From NCBI RefSeq assembly GCF_030694325.1, contig NZ_JAUXYO010000035.1:1-32903 (forward strand): DNA of 32,903 bases. The letters run 5' to 3'. Under the pieces are notes generated by a model that saw only the letters and a list, made by a program, of their open reading frames with translations, had not been told where the DNA came from and did not search any database. The translations under genes were made by a program, and so were the position numbers. This document shows, in pieces, positions 1-7,295 of this stretch. Within the stretch, counting starts at the first letter, position 1. Each line of letters opens with the position of its first letter. The DNA comes from Allobosea sp. (GTDB taxonomy: Bacteria > Pseudomonadota > Alphaproteobacteria > Rhizobiales > Beijerinckiaceae).

Positions 1-24
1 TCCGCTTCGCTGCGTCCGGGATGA
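1..24. repeat. Partial palindromic intergenic repeat (REP-like), cut by the window edge
   Basis: The reverse complement of bases 1-24 begins GTCATCCCGGACGCAGCG. It matches the left arm of the complete repeat at 16165-16270 with one mismatch over about 24 bases. Only one arm is visible; the other should lie left of the window. It sits just downstream of the gamma-glutamyltransferase-like gene, the usual place for such elements. Short palindromes starting like this are common between genes in Hyphomicrobiales (general knowledge, not checked here). Confidence 0.7.
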
Positions 25-44
25 CGGCGCGCTATTGGTATCTC

Positions 45-1646
45 TCACACCGCCACGACATACCCATCCCGGCGCGGGTCCGCCGCGCCGGTCATCACGC
101 CGCCGGTGACGGGGTCGACCGACACCGCCTGCATGCCGCCGCAGCGCATCGTCCAGCCCGTGTCGAAGGCGGTGATGGCGTGGCCGCGCCGGCGCAGTTC
201 GGCCAGGGTCTCGGGCGCGATCCGGTTCTCGGCCTCGATCGCCCGCCCGTCCCAGAGCCGCGCGCGCGGCGCCTCGATCGCGTCCTGTAGCGGCAGGCCG
301 AAATCGAGATGCTGCACCATGGCTTGCGTCTGCGTCTGCATGATGCCGTAGCTGCCCGGCGTGCCCAGCGCGAGCCCGGGCCGGCCGTCCCGCGTCGAGA
401 TGCTGGGCGACATGCACATCGGCAGTTCGTCGCCGGGCTTCGAGCGGTTCGGGCTGCCGGTCTGGACGTCCGACCAGTACAGGAAATTGTTGAGGCAGAC
501 GCCGGTGCCCGGCACCACGATCCCGCTGCCGAAGGGGCTGCCCAGGCTGTTGGTGATGCACACCAGATTGCCATCCGCATCGGCCGCCGAAAACGAGGTC
601 GTATGCGCCGGGTCCTCGCCCGGCTGCGGCGTCCATTGCTCTGTCGGCCCCTCGACCGGCGCGCCGTCGGTCAGGCGCCGGCGCAGCGCGGCGAGCGCAT
701 CCTTCGCGAAGATCGCGGCGAGACGCTCGGGCGAGGGATTGTTGGCGGCGATGCGGACCCCGGCCGCCAGCCGGATCGCGCGGAAGACGAGGTCGAGATG
801 CTCCGGCCCGTCCTTGGCGAGGGCGCCGAGATCGCAGCCCTCGAGGATCTTCAGGCTGAGCAGGAATTGGAAGGCCTCGCAGGGCGGCGGTGGCACATGG
901 ACGGTGAGGCCGCGATAGGAGGCCGCGAAGGGCTCGCGCCAACGCGGGGTGACCGCCGCGAGATCCTCCATCGTCATCAGCCCGCCGAGCGAACGCAGAT
1001 GGGCGACGATGCGCTGCCCCAGCGCGCCGCGATAGAGATGATCCGGCCCCTCCGCCGCGATTGCCGCGAATGTCGTCGCGAGATCGGGCTGGCGCAGCAC
1101 CTGGCCGACGCGGACGGGCCCGCCCTCGGGCAGATAGGTCGCGGCGAAACCGGGATAGAGCTCGGTCCAGGCCTGCAGCAGCGGCGCCTGCTCGTTGAAC
1201 TCGGCGACGCCGAATTCCGAGAGGGCGAAGCCGTCCCGCGCCAGCGCGATCGCCGGGGCGAAGACCTCGGCCAGCGTTTTCCGGCCATGGCGCGTGACCA
1301 GTTCGCACCAGCCGGCGAGGTTGCCCGGCATCGCCACGGCATGGGGACCGCGCTCGAGGTCGCTGCGCTGCGAGAACCGCTCGGCCGGGAAGCTCTTCTG
1401 GATCGGGGGCACGAAGTCGAGCACGCTCACGCGCCCCTCCGCCGCCGACCAGAGCGTCGCCGAGCCCATGCCCGACAGGCTCGACATGAAGGGCTCGACC
1501 ACGGTGAGTGCCGCTGCGGTCGCGGCGATGGCGTCGAAGGCGTTGCCGCCCTGGATCAGCAGCCTCGCGCCCGCCTGGGCCGCGAGCGGATGAGCCGCGG
1601 CGACCATGCCGTGGCGGGACTGGATCGTCGGGCGGCGGCCATCCAT
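45..1646 (-). CDS. Gamma-glutamyltransferase-like Ntn hydrolase
   Basis: 533 residues, the usual length for bacterial gamma-glutamyltransferases. The N-terminal part has the family's GGNAFDA segment (residues 33-39) followed by a VVEP motif near residue 50. The self-cleavage site is the TTSF segment, with Thr349 the probable catalytic N-terminal nucleophile of the small subunit, followed by ADADGN. A GTPGS segment takes the place of the canonical GSPGG loop, so substrate preference may differ from classical glutathione hydrolases. There is no clear signal peptide, so it is probably cytoplasmic. The start is supported by AAGGAG about 8 bases upstream. It is the last gene of the TRAP operon, 134 bases after dctM, and may cleave a gamma-glutamyl or other amide conjugate brought in by the transporter (inference). 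Confidence 0.85.
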   Translation of the reverse strand: MDGRRPTIQSRHGMVAAAHPLAAQAGARLLIQGGNAFDAIAATAAALTVVEPFMSSLSGMGSATLWSAAEGRVSVLDFVPPIQKSFPAERFSQRSDLERGPHAVAMPGNLAGWCELVTRHGRKTLAEVFAPAIALARDGFALSEFGVAEFNEQAPLLQAWTELYPGFAATYLPEGGPVRVGQVLRQPDLATTFAAIAAEGPDHLYRGALGQRIVAHLRSLGGLMTMEDLAAVTPRWREPFAASYRGLTVHVPPPPCEAFQFLLSLKILEGCDLGALAKDGPEHLDLVFRAIRLAAGVRIAANNPSPERLAAIFAKDALAALRRRLTDGAPVEGPTEQWTPQPGEDPAHTTSFSAADADGNLVCITNSLGSPFGSGIVVPGTGVCLNNFLYWSDVQTGSPNRSKPGDELPMCMSPSISTRDGRPGLALGTPGSYGIMQTQTQAMVQHLDFGLPLQDAIEAPRARLWDGRAIEAENRIAPETLAELRRRGHAITAFDTGWTMRCGGMQAVSVDPVTGGVMTGAADPRRDGYVVAV

Positions 1647-1720
1647 CGTCGGTCTCCTTGCAGCAGCTCTTGAGCGGCCGGAGCGCGATCAGAGCATGAC
1701 GGAGGCCGGGCGCGACAGAT

Positions 1721-1749
1721 GCCCCGGCCTGCGTTGCGCGGGCCGGGGC
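1721..1749 (-). terminator. GC-rich hairpin between dctM and the GGT-like gene
   Basis: A perfect 9-bp stem (GCCCCGGCC at 1721-1729 paired with GGCCGGGGC at 1741-1749) encloses an 11-base loop. It follows dctM on the minus strand. No T-tract follows, so it may be a weak terminator, an attenuator or an RNA-stabilising structure that sets GGT expression below that of the transporter. Confidence 0.4.
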
Positions 1750-1780
1750 CGGCGTGGCGCGCATGGCGGCGCCACTAGGC

Positions 1781-3064
1781 TCAGTTCAGCACGAGCCGGG
1801 GCAGCCAGAGCACGACCTCGGGGATGAAGGTGATGATTACCAGCACGCCGAACCCGACGCCTAAGAAGGGCAGCACCTCCCGCACGACGCGCTCGATCTT
1901 CACCTGGGCGAAGTTGCCGCAGATGTAGAGGAGAATGCCGACCGGCGGTGTGAGCAGCCCGAGCATCAGGTTGAAGACGATGATCAGCCCGAAATGCACG
2001 AGGTCGATGCCGACCGCCTCCACGATCGGGATCAGCACCGGGATCAGGATGATCATCGCCGCGATCGCTTCCATGAAGCAGCCGACGACCAGCAGCAGCA
2101 CGTTGATCAGCAGCAGAATGACCCAGGGACTGTCCGAGAAGGCGCCGATCCAGGCGGCGATCTCGCGCGGCAGGCCGCTCACCGCCATGAGCCAGCCGAA
2201 GCCGGCGGCAAAGGCGATGATGATCATGACGACGGCGGAATCGAGCCCGCTCTGGACGCAGATGCCCCAGAGCTGGCGCCAGGACAGCTCACGATGGATC
2301 ACCATGGCCACGAAGAGCGCATAGAGCACGGCCACGGCGGCGCTCTCGGTGACGGTGACCACGCCGCCGGTGACACCGAACAGGATCACGAAGGGCATCA
2401 TCAGCGCCCAGATCGCGCCCCTGCCGGAGCGCAGCACCTCGCGCATCGGCACGGCTTCGTTGACCGGATATTTCCGGGCCCGCGAGATCAGGTAGACCAC
2501 CATGGCCAGCCCGCCGCCGAGCAGCAGGCCGGGAATGACGCCGCCGAGGAACAGGGCGGCGACCGAGACGCCCTTGCCGACCGACAGGGCATAGATCACC
2601 AGCGGGATCGAGGGCGGAATGATCGGCCCCATCACCGAGGCCGAGGCCGTGATCGATGCGGCGAAGCCGGGATCGTAGCCCGAGCGCTTCATGCCGGGGA
2701 TCAGCACCTTGCCCAGTGCGGTCGCATCCGCCACCGCCGAGCCGGACACTCCGGAGAAGACCATGCAGGACATCACGGTGGTGAGGCCGAGCCCGCCACT
2801 GAACCGGCCGACGCAGGCATTGGCGAAGCTGATGATGCGCGTGGTGATGCCGCCGACATTCATGATGTTGCCGGCGAGGATAAAGAACGGAATCGCCAAC
2901 AGCGAATAGGAATCGGCACCGATCAACGCCCGCTGCACGAAAACCGAGAAGGGCAGCGTCGGGTGGTTGGCGATCGTCATGACGGCGGCCAGCGCCATCG
3001 CGAAGGCGATCGGCAGGCCCAGCACCATCATCACGCCGAACGACAGCATCAGCACGCCGGCCAT
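1781..3064 (-). CDS. dctM: TRAP transporter large permease (DctM family)
   Basis: 427 residues, almost entirely hydrophobic and typical of the 12-helix DctM subunit that forms the sodium-coupled channel of tripartite TRAP importers in the inner membrane. Recognisable features are the N-terminal LGLPIAFAMAL segment, AIPFFILAGNIMN near residue 60, the FSGVSGSAVADA segment near residue 105 and GPIIPPSIPLVIYA near residue 147, followed by LTPPVG near the C-terminus. An AGGAG lies about 10 bases upstream of the ATG. It lies 26 bases after dctQ in the same operon. The solute cannot be told from this subunit. Confidence 0.95.
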   Translation of the reverse strand: MAGVLMLSFGVMMVLGLPIAFAMALAAVMTIANHPTLPFSVFVQRALIGADSYSLLAIPFFILAGNIMNVGGITTRIISFANACVGRFSGGLGLTTVMSCMVFSGVSGSAVADATALGKVLIPGMKRSGYDPGFAASITASASVMGPIIPPSIPLVIYALSVGKGVSVAALFLGGVIPGLLLGGGLAMVVYLISRARKYPVNEAVPMREVLRSGRGAIWALMMPFVILFGVTGGVVTVTESAAVAVLYALFVAMVIHRELSWRQLWGICVQSGLDSAVVMIIIAFAAGFGWLMAVSGLPREIAAWIGAFSDSPWVILLLINVLLLVVGCFMEAIAAMIILIPVLIPIVEAVGIDLVHFGLIIVFNLMLGLLTPPVGILLYICGNFAQVKIERVVREVLPFLGVGFGVLVIITFIPEVVLWLPRLVLN

Positions 3065-3090
3065 GGGGATCGTCTCCTAGAGGTGCAGGT

Positions 3091-3606
3091 CTAGAGATGA
3101 ACGTCGCCGAGCGGATCGCGCCTCGTCGGATCGAACAGCTTCTCGATCCAGAACACGATCATCAGGGCGGCGCAGAAGGGCGCGGCGAAATAGAAGGAGG
3201 CGGGGCTGATCTCCAGCGCCCCGAAGGTCTGGCCGAGCGTGCCGATCGAGATCTGCAGCCCGAACCAGAGCATCAGCACGGCCAGCAGCAGGACGAGCCC
3301 CTGGTTGAGCCAGAGCACCAGCGTCTGCAGCCGCTGCGGCAGCATCAGCACGAACATGTCGATCGCGATGTGGAGCATGTTGCGGTAGAGCACCGCCGCG
3401 CCGGCGAAGACCGACCAGACGAACAGGATCCGGCAGACCTGTTCGGTCCAGGACAGCGGGCGCTCCAGCCCGTAGCGATACCAGACCGCTGCGATGGTGA
3501 TCAGCACGATGGCCGCGATCGACGCGCCGACGATGGCGCGGGCGGTCCAGTCGCAGACATCGCAAACCCTGCGCCACAGCGCAGGCAGTCCGGTGAGGCG
3601 CTGCAT
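3091..3606 (-). CDS. dctQ: TRAP transporter small permease (DctQ family)
   Basis: 171 residues with four predicted membrane helices, the normal DctQ design. The motif RYGLERPLSWTEQVCR after the first helix matches the conserved family region (F/Y-R-Y...W.EE) that contacts the large subunit. The operon order is dctP, dctQ, dctM, with a strong hairpin in the dctP-dctQ gap. It is translated from the ATG at 3606, where the upstream purine-rich GGGGA can serve as a weak ribosome site. Confidence 0.9.
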   Translation of the reverse strand: MQRLTGLPALWRRVCDVCDWTARAIVGASIAAIVLITIAAVWYRYGLERPLSWTEQVCRILFVWSVFAGAAVLYRNMLHIAIDMFVLMLPQRLQTLVLWLNQGLVLLLAVLMLWFGLQISIGTLGQTFGALEISPASFYFAAPFCAALMIVFWIEKLFDPTRRDPLGDVHL

Positions 3607-3632
3607 GGCATCCCCGTCACGAGAGAGAAAGG

Positions 3633-3657
3633 CGCCGGGCCCGCACCGGGCCCGGCG
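3633..3657 (-). promoter_or_regulatory. Perfect hairpin between dctP and dctQ
   Basis: An 11-bp perfect GC stem (3633-3643 with 3647-3657) and a 3-base loop lie in the 64-base gap between dctP and dctQ. There is no T-tract. In solute-binding-protein operons such hairpins are known to protect the upstream mRNA or attenuate transcription, so the binding protein is made in excess over the membrane subunits. That role is inferred here. Confidence 0.5.
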
Positions 3658-3670
3658 GCGATGCCGGAGA

Positions 3671-4666
3671 TCAGGCGATCGTCTTGATCCGGTCGACCCA
3701 TTTCTTCACATGGGCGAATTCGGTCTCCATGCCTTCGAGCGTCTTGCGGAAGGCGTCCTTGTCGACATCGTTGATCGCGATGTTCTTGGCCTTGACCAGG
3801 CCGAGAATGCGCTCGTCGTCGGCGATCACCTTCGGACGCAGCGCGTCTTCCATGTCGCGTGCGGCCTGCACGAGGGCCTTGCGCTGCTCCTCGTTGACCG
3901 CGCGGAAGCTCGCTTCCGAGATCACGATCATGTTGTCCTGCATCATGTGCTCGGTCAGAGCGAGGTTCTTGTTCACGTCGAAGATGCCGCCGTTGAAGGT
4001 CAGCGCCATCGGGTTCTCCTGACCCTCGATCACGCCTGATTTCAGCGCCTGGAAGACCTCCGGCCAGGGCAGCGGCGTCGGTGAGGCGCCGAAGCGCTCG
4101 AAGGTCCGGCGCCACATCGTCGTCTCCGGCACGCGGATCTTGAAGCCCTTGAGATCGGCCGGCGTCTTGACGACGCGGCTGGAGGAGAGCTGGCGCGGCA
4201 TGCGCGGGATCGCGCCCAGCGGACGCAGCTTGGCCTGAGCCGCGACGTCGTCGCCATATTCGGCCATGATCGCGGTCATGACCTTGTCCTTGTGGGCGAC
4301 GTTCTTGAACAGATAGGGATAGGTGAAGACCTCGGCTGGCTTGTACCAGCCGGCGAGCAGAGCGGCGCCCGGCGTCGCGACATGGATCGACCCCTGCAGC
4401 AGCCCCTCGACATTCTCGCGCTCGCCGCCGAGCGCGCCGGCATGGTGGGAGGCGATGTCGATCTGGCCCTTGGACAGTTCCTTCACGCGCGCGGCGAAGA
4501 CGTCGAGGCTCTGGGAGATGAAGTCGGTCTGCGGCGTCGCCGATGCTCCGATCCATTTCAGTTGCTGGGCCCGCAGGATGCCGGGCATGGCGATGAGGCC
4601 GGCGCCGAGCGCGGCTCCTGCCAGGACGGTCCGGCGGGTCGGCTGGTCTGTTCTGCTCTTGGTCAT
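3671..4666 (-). CDS. dctP: TRAP transporter solute-binding protein (DctP family)
   Basis: 331 residues. The N-terminus carries a twin-arginine signal (TRRTVLAG, then a hydrophobic stretch ending PGILRAQQ), so the protein is exported folded to the periplasm. The mature part has the DctP arrangement: a QLKWIGASA first strand, IRVPETTMWRRTFERFGASPTPLPWPEV around residues 155-185 with the Arg that normally salt-bridges the ligand carboxylate, and GVIEGQENP near residue 195. A carboxylate ligand is therefore likely. The ATG at 4666 was chosen because it follows GGGAGGA and gives the intact signal; an in-frame start further upstream has neither. Confidence 0.92.
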   Translation of the reverse strand: MTKSRTDQPTRRTVLAGAALGAGLIAMPGILRAQQLKWIGASATPQTDFISQSLDVFAARVKELSKGQIDIASHHAGALGGERENVEGLLQGSIHVATPGAALLAGWYKPAEVFTYPYLFKNVAHKDKVMTAIMAEYGDDVAAQAKLRPLGAIPRMPRQLSSSRVVKTPADLKGFKIRVPETTMWRRTFERFGASPTPLPWPEVFQALKSGVIEGQENPMALTFNGGIFDVNKNLALTEHMMQDNMIVISEASFRAVNEEQRKALVQAARDMEDALRPKVIADDERILGLVKAKNIAINDVDKDAFRKTLEGMETEFAHVKKWVDRIKTIA

Positions 4667-4741
4667 GATGTCCTCCCTGGACGTTGGGCCGGCCCGTTGT
4701 CTCGGGCTCTCGCCGGTCTGCACTGCTGGGCCGGGGCTGCG

Positions 4742-6082
4742 TCAGCCCCGGAAGTGATCCTCCATCTCGCGGCGAACCTTGACCGCGGAATCATTGGCGT
4801 CGAAGGCGACGTCCGACCATTTCAGCCGCTGGCCAAGCGCGATGTCGTGCTTGAGCTTGACGCGATGGGCGAGGCCGAGCGGCAGGTACCCCTCCGCCAG
4901 CGAGGTCTTGGCCGGGGTCTGCTTGCCCCAGACACAGAAACCGCCTTCGCCATCCAGCATTTCGCCGGCCTTGAGGTCGCGCTTGGCGGTGGCGACCACA
5001 TCGGAGTTGAAGCAGATCGGCGCGCCCGTCGGCTCGTGGCGCAGCGCGGCGGAGGCGACCGAGATGCCGAGCTCCAGCCCGATCATGTGGATCGGCCGGT
5101 AGAGGCAGGAGTAGCGGCCGCTCTTGTCGGGCAGCATCGAATACTCGCGGAAGCACTCCTCGCTGTAGGCGCTGTCGGATTCGAAGACGACATAGGTGCC
5201 CATGACCAGACTATGGGGCACATCCGTGCCGTCGCGATAGACCGAGGAGGTGACCTCGGTGACGCCGGCCCGCTCCAGCACGCCGCCATCGGCCTTGGGC
5301 TTGCAGATCTCGGCATGCTCAAACCGCGTCGCCGGCGGGAAGGACAGGCCCTCGGCCTGCGATTCCAGCCCCGTCGCATTGCAGACGGCGGTCATCTCGA
5401 TGCCCGACTTGGTGCCGTCGACGAAGGAGTTGAACATCTTCGGATTGATCGAATTGCGATCCTTGATCTTCATGTACTTGTCGAGAATGTCCCAGACCGT
5501 GTCGGGCGTCGACTGGTGATAGGTCGGGTGGTAGCGCGTGCCCTTGCCGGCGCTGACGACCCGGAAGCCCGAGGCGCGGGCCCAGTCGACATGGTCCGCG
5601 ATCAGGGCCGGCTGGTCGCCCCAGGCCAGCGAATAGACCACGCCGGCCTCGCGCGCCTTGCGCGCCAGCAGTGGCCCGGCGCAGGCATCGGCCTCGACAT
5701 TGACCATGACGATGTGCTTGCCGTTGGCGATGGCGCGCATCGCGAAGCGGATGCCGGCGCCCGGATCGCCCGTCGCCTCGATGATCACCTCGACGCCGGG
5801 ATGGTCGATCAGGGCGTCCCCGTCATCGGTGACGAGCGTCGCCCCGTTCTTCAGCGCGTCGTCGATCGAGGCCGCCGCATATTGTTCCTCCGGCCAGCAG
5901 GCCAGTCTCAGCTGCGAGCGGGCGCGGGCGGTGTTGAGGTCGGCGACGCCGACGATGTGCATCCCGTCCGTGCTGCGCGCCTGGGAGAGGAACATGGTGC
6001 CGAACTTGCCGGCGCCGATGATGGCGACGGTGACCGGCTTGCCGGCGGCCTTCCGTTCGAGAAGCAGTCTGTGCAGGTTCAT
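4742..6082 (-). CDS. NAD(P)-dependent dehydrogenase with C-terminal SAF domain
   Basis: 446 residues. Residues 15-40 form a Rossmann nucleotide-binding start (VTVAIIGAGKFGTMF, ending in an acidic VADL strand), followed by an EATGDP motif like that in homoserine dehydrogenase-like oxidoreductases. The last quarter (GDLKAGEMLDGEG-like region, then YLPLGLAHRVKLKHDIALGQRL) resembles a SAF domain, and such proteins are often mis-annotated as FlgA. The exact reaction is unknown to me. It is the first gene of the TRAP operon and is divergent from the LysR gene, so it probably oxidises the imported carboxylate or sugar acid. The start at 6082 precedes the Rossmann fold; a longer in-frame reading upstream has no family resemblance. 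Confidence 0.85.
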   Translation of the reverse strand: MNLHRLLLERKAAGKPVTVAIIGAGKFGTMFLSQARSTDGMHIVGVADLNTARARSQLRLACWPEEQYAAASIDDALKNGATLVTDDGDALIDHPGVEVIIEATGDPGAGIRFAMRAIANGKHIVMVNVEADACAGPLLARKAREAGVVYSLAWGDQPALIADHVDWARASGFRVVSAGKGTRYHPTYHQSTPDTVWDILDKYMKIKDRNSINPKMFNSFVDGTKSGIEMTAVCNATGLESQAEGLSFPPATRFEHAEICKPKADGGVLERAGVTEVTSSVYRDGTDVPHSLVMGTYVVFESDSAYSEECFREYSMLPDKSGRYSCLYRPIHMIGLELGISVASAALRHEPTGAPICFNSDVVATAKRDLKAGEMLDGEGGFCVWGKQTPAKTSLAEGYLPLGLAHRVKLKHDIALGQRLKWSDVAFDANDSAVKVRREMEDHFRG

Positions 6083-6245
6083 GCGCCGGTTCTTTCCTCG
6101 CCAGGCCGACCGCGAGGGGTCGGACGTCTCGTTATTCGAGGAGGCGTCGCAAGGAAAAAGGGTGGCGAACGCGGGCTGCGCGTCACCTGACGCCGGTTGT
6201 CGGCGCGTCTTTCCTCCCTGCGGGCCGCAGCTTCGTTTGATGAGC

Positions 6246-6260
6246 TGCATTCCTCATGCA
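6246..6260. promoter_or_regulatory. Candidate LysR operator in the divergent promoter region
   Basis: In the 250-base gap between the divergent dehydrogenase and LysR genes there is an inverted repeat TGCAT-N5-ATGCA, set in an AT-richer patch. LysR-type regulators usually bind interrupted dyads of about this size in such gaps. I see no convincing -35/-10 pair, so this is only a candidate. Confidence 0.35.
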
Positions 6261-6332
6261 ACAGGCGTAACATGGGGTTCGCTCGCCTTAAAAACGAAGA
6301 ATCTTGGCATGATCGACGAATAGGATTCACCG

Positions 6333-7247
6333 ATGATAGGAGGCATGCCACCGCTGCAATGGCTGCAGACCTTCCGCGCCGTGATGGAGGCCGGCAGCTT
6401 CGCCGGCGCCGCCAAGCTGATGAACCTGACGCCGTCGGCGATCAGCCATCAGATGCGCGCGCTGGAGGGCATGCTGGGGCGACCCCTGTTCCTGCGCGTG
6501 CGCCGCAGCGTCGTCCCGACCGAGGAGGCGCTGACCTATTCCGCCTCGATCGGCGAGAGCTTCGCGCGGCTGATGACGGCGACGATCCGCGTCGCCTCGG
6601 GGGCGGGCGTGCGGCGCCTGCCGATCCACGCCTCGCCCAGCCTGGCGACGCTCTGGCTGATGCCGCGGCTGGGCCAGTTCCTGCGCGAGCACCCGAGCAT
6701 CGACGTTTCGCTCTTCGCCAGCCATGAGCCGGCCCGCCTGGGGCAGGACGGCATCCTCATCGACATCCAGTATGCGCGGCCGGTCCCCGAGGATTGCGAA
6801 GCGGTGGCGCTGGGCGAGGAACTGATCGTCCCGCTTGCCAGCCCGGCCTTCGTCGCCACCCATGGGCTGGAGGCCCCGGGCGACATCGCCCGCGTGCCGC
6901 TGATCCACTCGCTGCGCTGCGTCGTGCCCTGGGACCAGTGGGCCGCGCGACACGCCCCCTTCGTACCCCTGAGCGCCAGGGGCCTGCAGTTCGACCGTGC
7001 CCATCTCGCTCTGGCCGCTGCCGAGGACGGGCTGGGCCTCGCGCTCGAATCGACGCTGCAGGCGCGCGATCTCCTCGCGGCGGGCAGGCTCGTCATGCCG
7101 CTCGGCCCGACCGGCATCGGCGTCGTGGCCCATCGCCTGATCTATCGGCGCGAGGAGCGGGACAATCCCGAGATCCAGGCCTTCGTCGGCTGGCTGATGG
7201 ACAAGATCGCCGAGGGGCCGACACCGGCCGAGCTCGCCAAGCTCTGA
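6333..7247 (+). CDS. LysR-type transcriptional regulator (GcvA-like)
   Basis: 304 residues. The N-terminal winged helix-turn-helix is clear: LQWLQTFRAVMEAGSFAGAA, then LTPSAISHQMRALEGMLGRPLFLR around residues 33-55. The remaining two thirds form the ligand-binding domain (PIHASPSLATLWLMPRLGQF, and later DGLGLALESTLQARDLLAAGRLV, a typical GcvA-subfamily ending). The ATG at 6333 has AGGA about 8 bases upstream; the ATG at 6345 is too close to its AGGAGG. It is transcribed away from the TRAP/dehydrogenase operon and is the natural candidate to regulate it, with the transported compound or its oxidation product as inducer (inference). Confidence 0.92.
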   Translation: MIGGMPPLQWLQTFRAVMEAGSFAGAAKLMNLTPSAISHQMRALEGMLGRPLFLRVRRSVVPTEEALTYSASIGESFARLMTATIRVASGAGVRRLPIHASPSLATLWLMPRLGQFLREHPSIDVSLFASHEPARLGQDGILIDIQYARPVPEDCEAVALGEELIVPLASPAFVATHGLEAPGDIARVPLIHSLRCVVPWDQWAARHAPFVPLSARGLQFDRAHLALAAAEDGLGLALESTLQARDLLAAGRLVMPLGPTGIGVVAHRLIYRREERDNPEIQAFVGWLMDKIAEGPTPAELAKL

Positions 7248-7295
7248 GGCGGCTGGGGAGCCGGCCCCGCGCAGCAGAACGATCCGCCGAGGGGC

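Noticed and set aside
4292-6190. 632-residue plus-strand open frame
   Set aside because: It is antisense to dctP and the SAF-domain dehydrogenase, which both have clear motifs; its translation is low-complexity.
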